Shown: positions 57,801-64,000 of the stretch, one piece after another
How the letters are laid out: the number at the start of each line of letters is the position of its first letter
Position numbering within the stretch: position 1 is the first letter of the stretch
Origin: Bacteroidia bacterium
Lineage (GTDB): Bacteria > Bacteroidota > Bacteroidia > CAILMK01 > JBBDIG01
Assembly: GCA_040880525.1 (NCBI GenBank)
Contig: JBBDIG010000026.1
Coordinates: 62,001-126,000, forward strand
DNA: 64,000 nt
Reading direction: 5' to 3'
Made by a program: the position numbers and the translations under genes
The notes under the pieces: generated by a model
The model's input: the letters and a program-made list of their open reading frames with translations, nothing else
What the model was told of the DNA's origin: nothing
Databases searched by the model: none

Positions 57801-59710
57801 TGTGTGGCATTACTGGCATTTGGCACTTAAATGGGCAGGTCTTGCCCCGGCAAAAGCTTGAGCGGATTACCCGCAGCATTGCCCACCGTGGCCCGGATGG
57901 CGAAGGTTTTTATCTGGATGAAAATACGCCTCTCGGCCTGGGCCATTTGCGGCTTTCTATCCTCGATTTATCCGCTTCCGGGGCACAGCCTATGAGCTAC
58001 GGAAACGGTCGTTTTCAGATTGTTTACAACGGGGAAATATTCAATTTCCTTGAACTGCGAAATGAGCTAAGGCAACTGGGACATTCTTTCATTACCGAAA
58101 GCGATACTGAGGTGGTGCTGGCCGCTTTTGCCGAATGGAAGGCGCAATGCCTGCTGAAATTCAACGGCATGTGGGCTTTCGCAATATGGGATGTACAAGA
58201 GCAGATGCTCTTCCTTGCTCGCGATCGTTTCGGCATTAAGCCGCTTTATTATCTTCATCGGCCAGGGAATATTTTTGCTTTTGCTTCCGAAACCAATGCC
58301 TTTAAAAATCTCGAAAATTTTAACCGGGAAATAGATCTTGAAATGACAGTACGTGCAATCCGGGACGCGGCAGCCCTGGAAGGCAGCGGATATACCATTT
58401 ATAAAAACCTGCGACAATTGCTTCCCGGCCATTTTATCTATTATAAAAAAAATGATGTACAGGTCCGGCAAAAGCGATGGTGGAACACGCTTAGTCATTT
58501 GCCGGAAGTGCCGCAACAATATGAGGAGCAGTGCGAAGCTTTCCGGGATCTATTCGCGGATGCCTGCCGGTTGCGGCTGCGCAGCGATGTGCCGGTAGCT
58601 TCAGCTTTGAGCGGAGGAATAGATTCCACAGCCGTTTATTCAATGATTTATCATTTAAAGGATCAACAGGGCGAGCGGAAGGCGCAGGAATGGCAAAAGG
58701 CTTTTGTGGCAACTTTCCCCGGAACTGCGCAGGACGAGCGGGAGTTTGCTGAGAAAGTTGTCCAACAAACCGGTGGAGAAGCGGAGTATCTGGAAACAGA
58801 CTTTTTCGATTTGCAAAATACCCTGGTGGAAAGCACGATTCAGTTCGATGCCATTTACGGTTCACCAAATTTTATCCTGAACCCGGTTTACGCTACGATG
58901 GGGCGCAATGGCTATAAAGTTTCGATGGATGGCCACGGAGCAGACGAACTGCTCTTTGGCTATAGCGCCATGATCAGGGAAGCACTGACACTGGCCGCTA
59001 CAACAGGAGCGGAGGAATGGCAAGTTGCTCTGGAAAAGGTGATAAAGGAAATGGGGCCTGCGCCAATATTTCATGCTAAAAAAAATACACAAGCCGAGGT
59101 TTTTAATAAATTATTTAAAAGCATTTTAAAAAGACTAAAAAATGGTTTAAACGGAAAACCAACACGTGGGTGGCGAAACGGGTTTGAATTAAAACCGTTG
59201 CCAGCACTTACCGATTCTGAAGTTAATATCCAGACGCTGGATGAATACAACCGGATTACCTGGAAATATTTTCACCAGAATCCATTGCCTGCCATCCTGC
59301 GGAATTTTGACAAAGCCGCGATGCGCTATGGAGTGGAGGTGAGAATGCCATTTATGGACTGGCGGCTGGTCTGTTTCTGCTTTGCACTGCCAATGGAAAG
59401 CAAATTACGCGGGGGCTTCACCAAGGCGGTATTGCGAGATGCCCTGCAAGGAATCATGCCCGATGAAATTCGCACACGAAAATTAAAGACCGGCCTCATC
59501 GCACCAATGAACGATTGGTTTTCCGGCCCGCTTGCATCATTTATCATGGATACCGTAAGCAGCCGTTCATTTATTCAAAGTGATTTGTGGAACGGACCGG
59601 TGATAAGAGATTTTGCAAAAAATAAAATAATAACGAAAAGCTGGACCATGGACGATGGCCACCGTTTCTGGCCTTATCTGAATGCACATATTTTGATGAC
59701 AGGGAATTGA
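57800..59710 (+). CDS. asnB: Asparagine synthase (glutamine-hydrolysing)-like amidotransferase
   Basis: 636 residues. The N-terminal class II glutaminase domain begins with catalytic C2 (MCGITGIWHL) and has RGPDGEGFYLDE. The PP-loop ATP pyrophosphatase/synthetase domain begins SALSGGIDSTAVYSMIY (~270). AsnB makes asparagine from aspartate and glutamine; in polysaccharide clusters AsnB-like enzymes often amidate a uronic-acid or aminoacyl substituent. Its start overlaps the wzt stop by one base (TAATG), so it belongs to the glycan-export operon and a modifying role is plausible. Confidence 0.92.
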   Translation: MCGITGIWHLNGQVLPRQKLERITRSIAHRGPDGEGFYLDENTPLGLGHLRLSILDLSASGAQPMSYGNGRFQIVYNGEIFNFLELRNELRQLGHSFITESDTEVVLAAFAEWKAQCLLKFNGMWAFAIWDVQEQMLFLARDRFGIKPLYYLHRPGNIFAFASETNAFKNLENFNREIDLEMTVRAIRDAAALEGSGYTIYKNLRQLLPGHFIYYKKNDVQVRQKRWWNTLSHLPEVPQQYEEQCEAFRDLFADACRLRLRSDVPVASALSGGIDSTAVYSMIYHLKDQQGERKAQEWQKAFVATFPGTAQDEREFAEKVVQQTGGEAEYLETDFFDLQNTLVESTIQFDAIYGSPNFILNPVYATMGRNGYKVSMDGHGADELLFGYSAMIREALTLAATTGAEEWQVALEKVIKEMGPAPIFHAKKNTQAEVFNKLFKSILKRLKNGLNGKPTRGWRNGFELKPLPALTDSEVNIQTLDEYNRITWKYFHQNPLPAILRNFDKAAMRYGVEVRMPFMDWRLVCFCFALPMESKLRGGFTKAVLRDALQGIMPDEIRTRKLKTGLIAPMNDWFSGPLASFIMDTVSSRSFIQSDLWNGPVIRDFAKNKIITKSWTMDDGHRFWPYLNAHILMTGN

Positions 59711-59781
59711 TGCCGGGGAAAAATACGTTTGTGAGATCAGGAATGATCAATTTCGCAGAATAGTAAAACAAGAATTGCCAA

Positions 59782-61014
59782 ATGTTCGACTTTGATAAAT
59801 GGCAGGAAATATTTCATACGATTTCCAAAAATAAGCTGCGCACGCTGCTCACGGGTTTCAGCGTGGCGTGGGGTATTTTCATCCTCATCATTTTGCTGGG
59901 TACGGGCACCGGTTTGCGGAACGGAGTACAATACGCTTTCAGGGACGATGCCACCAACAGCATCTGGATCAGGAAAGGGCAAACGAGCATTCCTCATGAC
60001 GGAATGCAGCCCGGCAGGCGCATTCAGTTCGACAACCAGGATTATGAGCAACTGGCGCAGGAACTAAGCGGCTCCCACCACATTACCGGGCGCTATTACA
60101 TCAGGGGCGCAACCCAGGTGACTTACAACAACGAGTTCGGAGCTTATGACATTCGCTCAGTCCATCCGGATCACCTTCATCTGGAAAATACCATCATCAC
60201 CCAGGGCAGGTTCGTGAATAAAGCAGACCTGACTCAATTTCGTAAGGTGGCGATAATCGGGGAGTTGGTAGCGCAGGAAATGCTCAAAGTGCCCGATCCC
60301 ATCGGGCTTTATATCAACATCAATAATATTCCTTTTAAAATAGTAGGCGTATTTAAAGATGCTGGTGGCGAGGGCGAAATGCGGCAGATCTACCTGCCTA
60401 TCACCACCGCCCAAAAGGTCTTTGGCGGAGGCAACCTGGTGGACAACCTGATGTTTACCACAGGCGATGCAGATATGGAGGAAGCGACCAAGATGGCTGA
60501 CCGGGCTCATCAAACGCTTGCCAACCGCCATAATTTCTCCGTGGAAGATGAACGGGCAGTATTTATCAATAATCGCAATGAAGATTTCCAGCGCTTCAAT
60601 GAAATGATCACCGGCATCAATATATTTATTTGGGTAATCGGCATCATGACCATCATTGCCGGAATCATTGGCATAAGCAACATTATGCTGGTGGTGGTGC
60701 AGGAGCGAACCCATGAAATTGGTTTGCGCAAAGCGCTGGGCGCAACTCCGGCTTCTATTGTCGGGCTTATTTTATTGGAATCTGTTTTCATCACAGCAGT
60801 AGCGGGGTATATCGGGTTGGTGCTGGGTGTGCTGGTGCTGGAAACCGTAGCGCCCCTTATTCCCGCATCTGATTTCTTTCACAACCCCGAAGTGAATCTG
60901 CAGATCGCTATTACGGCAACCATCATCCTGGTGGTGGCGGGTGCCCTGGCAGGGCTTGTACCCGCCATGCGTGCAGCCGGTATACAACCCGTGGATGCAC
61001 TGCGGGATGAGTAG
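59782..61014 (+). CDS. MacB-like ABC transporter permease
   Basis: 410 residues. N-terminal helix (~20-42, NKLRTLLTGFSVAWGIFILII), a periplasmic MacB_PCD domain (~45-270, including VAIIGELVAQEML) and three C-terminal helices with the FtsX fold (IGISNIMLVVVQERTHEIGLRKALGAT at ~295). Permeases of this class act with a separate ATPase to move envelope substrates or transmit mechanical work. It is paralogous to the gene starting at 63892, and an accessory block lies between the two. Confidence 0.9.
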   Translation: MFDFDKWQEIFHTISKNKLRTLLTGFSVAWGIFILIILLGTGTGLRNGVQYAFRDDATNSIWIRKGQTSIPHDGMQPGRRIQFDNQDYEQLAQELSGSHHITGRYYIRGATQVTYNNEFGAYDIRSVHPDHLHLENTIITQGRFVNKADLTQFRKVAIIGELVAQEMLKVPDPIGLYININNIPFKIVGVFKDAGGEGEMRQIYLPITTAQKVFGGGNLVDNLMFTTGDADMEEATKMADRAHQTLANRHNFSVEDERAVFINNRNEDFQRFNEMITGINIFIWVIGIMTIIAGIIGISNIMLVVVQERTHEIGLRKALGATPASIVGLILLESVFITAVAGYIGLVLGVLVLETVAPLIPASDFFHNPEVNLQIAITATIILVVAGALAGLVPAMRAAGIQPVDALRDE

Positions 61015-61062
61015 CCACTCTCCCGGGTTTTGTTAAGTTAGCTGCCTCAATATTATGCTCCT

Positions 61063-61242
61063 ATGAAAAATTTATCTTCCCGGTTTAGCGATAAAATCGT
61101 TGTTATTACCGGTGGCTCATTAGGTATTGGATTGGCTACGGCTCACGAGTTTGCAAAGTTGGGATGCCGCCTTGCATTGATTTCAAGAAGAGAAGAATTG
61201 CTTCAAAAAGGAATCACCCTGAATCCATTGAAGCTTTTGTAA
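61063..61242 (+). pseudogene. Truncated short-chain dehydrogenase/reductase
   Basis: 59 codons: the SDR start SSRFSDKIVVITGGSLGIGL with the TGxxxGIG cofactor loop and LALISRREEL, then the sequence stops resembling the family (QKGITLNPLKLL) and ends. Intact SDRs have ~250 residues; the substrate and catalytic (YxxxK) parts are missing. Best explained as a 5' remnant left by a deletion or insertion. Confidence 0.8.
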
Positions 61243-61420
61243 AATATACAGGGGACGCAATATGGTAATGGCCGTTTGGCGGGTTTTTCTAAATTTTGAT
61301 TCAACTGCCTGCGAAGATGTTGTGAAACTTCTCCGGCAGGAATCCTCTCCGTTTAATTCCAGGGAATTCCAAATCATTGGGAACGCGAACGAGAGTGCTT
61401 GGTGGGGACATTCTTTTTGC

Positions 61421-61462
61421 GTACATTGCGTTACGTAAAACATGTAACGCAAAACGTGCAAT
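61421..61462. repeat. Heptamer-periodic repeat before the ATPase gene
   Basis: Six 7-base units run into the ATPase start codon: GTACATT, GCGTTAC, GTAAAAC, ATGTAAC, GCAAAAC, GTGCAAT. It also contains an 8-bp inverted repeat (TGCGTTAC 61427-61434 and GTAACGCA 61444-61451). The unit GCAAAAC also occurs in the array at 55841-55910. Confidence 0.75.
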
Positions 61463-62579
61463 GAAAACACCCATCAATCCTTTTGTTATCTCCGGCTATG
61501 CAGGGGCAACGTATTTCTGCAATCGTCAGGAGGAATTGGCGTGGATACAGGACCAAGTGCTAAACGGACGAAATATGGTGCTTCACTCTTGGAGAAGAAT
61601 GGGCAAAACCGCGCTCATCCAGCATTATTTTAATACATTTCAAAGCAAGGACAATCTTTTTATTTATGCAGATCTCCTTTCCGCAACTTCCCAAAATGAA
61701 GGGCTACATCTTATTATACAGGCAGTTATTAATAAATTAGGAGGCCTTGAAAGAGGGATAGGAAGCACACTGAAAAAACTGTTGGGCCAAATTGGCGCTA
61801 CCATCTCTTTTGATAATGTTACGGGTATGCCTAAGATTAAACTTGCTTTGCAGGATACGGAGCAACCGGAACATACACTGGAGCAAGTAGGGGCATTTTT
61901 GTCATCACAGAATAAAAATGTCCTGTTTGCCATTGATGAATTTCAGCAGATCGTCCATTTCGGGGAGAAAAATACAGAAGCCCTACTCAGAGGTTGGATA
62001 CAGTCCCACCCCGATTTACGCTTTCTTTTCAGCGGAAGCCATCGAAATCTGATGATCTCCATGTTTAGCGAAGCGAACCGGCCATTTTACAGATGTGCCT
62101 CTATTTTTCAATTGAATAAAATAGATGAGCAGGACTACCGTAATTTTATTCATGAAAAATTCAATAAAGCAAAAAAAGAAATACCCAATGAAATTATAGA
62201 TGAAATATTAAGCTGGTCCAGGTATCAAACTTATTATATTCAGCTCCTTTGCAACAAGATTTATGGGAGCAACCAATCACCGGACATGAATTTAGTGTAT
62301 TCCATTCTTAATGACATTATTGAGCAGGAATTACCGGTTTTTTATAATTATCAGAAGCTTTTGACTAGCACCCAGTGGAACGTTCTTACTGCTATTGCCA
62401 AAGACGAACCCGTACGCAATCCTTTGTCCCAGGACTTTCTGCAGCGGCACCGCCTTGGCGCAGCCAGTTCTGTCAGAACTGCGCTGGAGGCACTGGTTAA
62501 GAAGGAAATGGTAATTTACTGGAATGACACCTATCGTGTACATGATACTTTGCTTTGCCGATGGCTTCAACAGACCTGA
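61461..62579 (+). CDS. AAA-type ATPase of the archaeal ATPase/DUF234 kind
   Basis: 372 residues from the ATG at 61461. An N-terminal P-loop reads LHSWRRMGKTALIQHY (~42-57), Walker B NVLFAIDEFQQIV (~152-164) and a sensor-1-like FLFSGSHRNLM. The C-terminal ~90 residues form a winged helix (SVRTALEALVKKEMVIYW). Proteins with this plan (PF01637-like) are common single genes in archaea and Bacteroidota; their biological role is unknown and a link to mobile DNA is often suggested. It follows a truncated SDR gene, inside an accessory block between two paralogous ABC permeases. Confidence 0.85.
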   Translation: MKTPINPFVISGYAGATYFCNRQEELAWIQDQVLNGRNMVLHSWRRMGKTALIQHYFNTFQSKDNLFIYADLLSATSQNEGLHLIIQAVINKLGGLERGIGSTLKKLLGQIGATISFDNVTGMPKIKLALQDTEQPEHTLEQVGAFLSSQNKNVLFAIDEFQQIVHFGEKNTEALLRGWIQSHPDLRFLFSGSHRNLMISMFSEANRPFYRCASIFQLNKIDEQDYRNFIHEKFNKAKKEIPNEIIDEILSWSRYQTYYIQLLCNKIYGSNQSPDMNLVYSILNDIIEQELPVFYNYQKLLTSTQWNVLTAIAKDEPVRNPLSQDFLQRHRLGAASSVRTALEALVKKEMVIYWNDTYRVHDTLLCRWLQQT

Positions 62580-62700
62580 AATTTTTTAAAAGAAAGCGGA
62601 ATGAATGAAGGCATCCCGATAACTTTTGCTTGCACCTAAATTTTGGATCAGCTACAAGTACGGACTTTATTTCACATCTTTAGCCTTCAATTATAAATGT

Positions 62701-63690
62701 ATGGAGCCAGGACTTGAAATTCAGAACACGCTGTTTAGCCTGATAAAGATGGGCTTGCCGAAGCATTTTTCGTTGGTAGACGAGGTAGCAGATTATCTCA
62801 ATGTGAGCAACGATAGTGCATACAGGCGCATCCGTGGAGAAAAGCAGTTGTCCATTTCAGAACTCGCCATTCTCTGCAAGGTCTACAAGGTTTCGTTCGA
62901 TTCGCTGCTCAGCATTGACAATCAGTCGGTGGTGCTGCACGGGCGGCCACTGCAAGCGGATAAGCTCACCTTTGAGCACTATCTGGGAACAATGCTGGCG
63001 CAGTTAGGGCAAATAAGGCAGGCGGAAGAGCGGCAGATAATTTATTATGCTAAAGACATTCCCGTGTTCCACTTTTACAATTTCCACAATCTGGCTGCTT
63101 TTAAATTTTACTTCTGGATGCGGATTATTCTGGAAGTGCCAGACTATCAGGAAAAAAAGTTTAAGGCCAATATAATTGACGATAAGTTAATCGAAACAGC
63201 CAATGAGATTATCCGGGTATATACCCAAATTTCTTCGGTGGAAATATGGACACCGGAGATTGCCAACAGCACCCTGTGGCAACTAAGGTATTGCGAAGAG
63301 ATGGCGCTGTTCGAGTCTCAGCAGGACTTGGATACACTATATACCGAACTACAAGGGCTGATAGCCCACGTGGAACTTCAGGCGGCTGCAGGGGTAAAGT
63401 TCCTACCCGGACAGACGGCTGCTAACGGTGCAGCAACCCTGGAGCTTTACAACAACTCCATGCTGATGGGCGATAATGCCATCTTTACCATTACGGACGG
63501 CAAAATGACGTACTACCTGATACATGGCGTCATTAACTATCTCGCCACTATCAATGAGGCTTTTTGCAGGTATAGCCATGCCTCACTGAAAAATATCTGC
63601 AAGCGATCTTCCCTCATCAGTTCTGTGAATGAGCGGGAGCGAACACAGTTTTTTAGAAAACTTAGGGAGAAAGTGGTAGTGAATAAGTGA
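62701..63690 (+). CDS. Helix-turn-helix protein (BetR-like), probably transcriptional regulator
   Basis: 329 residues from ATG 62701 (25 upstream residues are unlikely to be coding). The N-terminus holds a helix-turn-helix: FSLVDEVADYLNVSNDSAYR, RRIRGEKQLSISELAILC, as in XRE/BetR-like regulators. The remaining ~260 residues are helical with aromatic residues and no known ligand domain (PVFHFYNFHNLAAFKFYFW). The last codons, KVVVNK and the stop, lie within a heptamer repeat (63672-63742), so the C-terminal end is repeat-derived. No regulated target can be named. Confidence 0.75.
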   Translation: MEPGLEIQNTLFSLIKMGLPKHFSLVDEVADYLNVSNDSAYRRIRGEKQLSISELAILCKVYKVSFDSLLSIDNQSVVLHGRPLQADKLTFEHYLGTMLAQLGQIRQAEERQIIYYAKDIPVFHFYNFHNLAAFKFYFWMRIILEVPDYQEKKFKANIIDDKLIETANEIIRVYTQISSVEIWTPEIANSTLWQLRYCEEMALFESQQDLDTLYTELQGLIAHVELQAAAGVKFLPGQTAANGAATLELYNNSMLMGDNAIFTITDGKMTYYLIHGVINYLATINEAFCRYSHASLKNICKRSSLISSVNERERTQFFRKLREKVVVNK

Positions 63691-63742
63691 TAAGTAGTAA
63701 GTGGATAAGTGATTAGTGAATGGTGATCGGTGATGAGTGGAG
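63672..63742. repeat. Heptamer-periodic repeat at the end of the HTH gene
   Basis: About nine 7-8 base variants of AGTGATA (AGTGATA, AGTAGTA, AGTGGATA, AGTGATT, AGTGAAT, GGTGATC, GGTGATG, AGTGGAG). The stop codon (63688-63690) lies inside it. Confidence 0.8.
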
Positions 63743-63891
63743 GATGGGCTGGATGCGGGCCTCAATATTTTGGTATAATCGGCTTCAGCCAAATTCCTAC
63801 ACGGCATTTCCCGCTTTCTCTCCACGTGAACTAAAGGTTTTACGCATTACTTTTGAAGCCAACCCGGCAACTATTGCGGTAATTACCAACT

Positions 63892-64000
63892 ATGTTTGAT
63901 CAGGATCGCTGGCAGGAAATATATAGTGCGTTGAGCAGGAACAAGCTTCGCACTTTCCTCACCGCTTTTGGCGTGTTTTGGGGTATTTTGATGCTCATTA
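63892..64000 (+). CDS. MacB-like ABC transporter permease, partial (runs off the right edge)
   Basis: 36 codons are visible from ATG 63892: [20 protein letters not shown], followed by a hydrophobic helix [15 protein letters not shown]. The start closely matches the gene at 59782 (MFDFDKWQEIFHTISKNKLR), so the two are paralogous ABC permeases of a tandem family, now separated by the accessory block 61063-63742. Confidence 0.85.
   Translation, partial: MFDQDRWQEIYSALSRNKLRTFLTAFGVFWGILMLI

Noticed and set aside
63841-64000. Second permease considered as a duplicate or assembly copy of the gene at 59782
   Set aside because: The visible N-termini are similar but clearly different at many positions, so they are paralogues, not an assembly copy.
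1-64000. tRNA, rRNA and riboswitches
   Set aside because: I found no cloverleaf-like CCA-ended sequence, rRNA segment or recognisable riboswitch by reading; a covariance-model search would settle this.

Overview
The window comes from a chromosome of a Bacteroidota bacterium, probably an uncultured or environmental lineage. The evidence is seen directly. Six proteins end in a type IX secretion system (T9SS) type A sorting domain. There is an rpmB-rpmG-DUF4295 ribosomal cluster upstream of ftsY, which is a hallmark of the phylum. There is a solitary GldK-like lipoprotein, and the HmuY family occurs twice. Many genes are preceded by the Bacteroidota -7 promoter element TAnnTTTG. I saw no rRNA, tRNA, CRISPR array, transposase or integrase.

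Layout. 1-9.8 kb: a truncated lipoprotein, a Gfo/Idh/MocA oxidoreductase, a three-gene envelope operon (beta-helix lipoprotein plus two paralogous outer-membrane proteins), ComF, and two T9SS cargo proteins. 10-21.4 kb: conserved envelope and housekeeping genes (GT39 and GT2 glycosyltransferases, a flippase-like protein, FtsY, L28/L33/DUF4295, an MCE/MlaD protein, a cell-wall amidase, LptD, CinA). 21.6-29.3 kb: an iron/heme acquisition operon on the minus strand, followed upstream by a NarL-type regulator. 29.4-45.2 kb: PhoD-like phosphatase, AlaS, a giant T9SS protein, GldK-like lipoprotein, Fmt, a 3.7-kb accessory segment and RecJ. 45.4-47.7 kb: a decayed region with small genes, gene fragments and repeats. 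47.8-59.7 kb: an ABC exporter, a glycine-rich RRM protein, then a surface-glycan locus (WecB, DUF354, formyltransferase, polysaccharide deacetylase; divergently ABC-2 permease, sulfotransferase, Wzt-type ATPase, asparagine synthase-like amidotransferase). 59.8-64 kb: two paralogous ABC permeases (the second cut by the window end) with an accessory block between them.

The best candidate for a little-described system is the operon at 28444-21585. Its order is a T9SS-exported HmuY-like protein, a lipoprotein version of a CbiK/CbiX chelatase, a membrane protein with a predicted covalently flavinylated FMN domain plus iron-sulfur motifs, a TonB-dependent receptor and a second, lipid-anchored HmuY. 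I infer a pathway that captures heme or another metallotetrapyrrole, moves it across the outer membrane and removes or exchanges its metal in the periplasm with electrons supplied across the inner membrane. Near-identical palindromes (TTTAGAA-N3-TTCTAAA) lie directly downstream of the candidate promoter of the operon and immediately upstream of the adjacent regulator gene, as expected for one shared repressor.

Genome plasticity is the second theme. A 62-bp stretch covering the start of fmt and the divergent fmt/recJ promoters is duplicated 3.7 kb away, bracketing two T9SS proteins and a DUF2442/DUF4160 pair. Repeats of the intergenic kind sit in frame inside the sulfotransferase gene. Seven-base tandem repeats occur at three sites between 55.8 and 63.8 kb.
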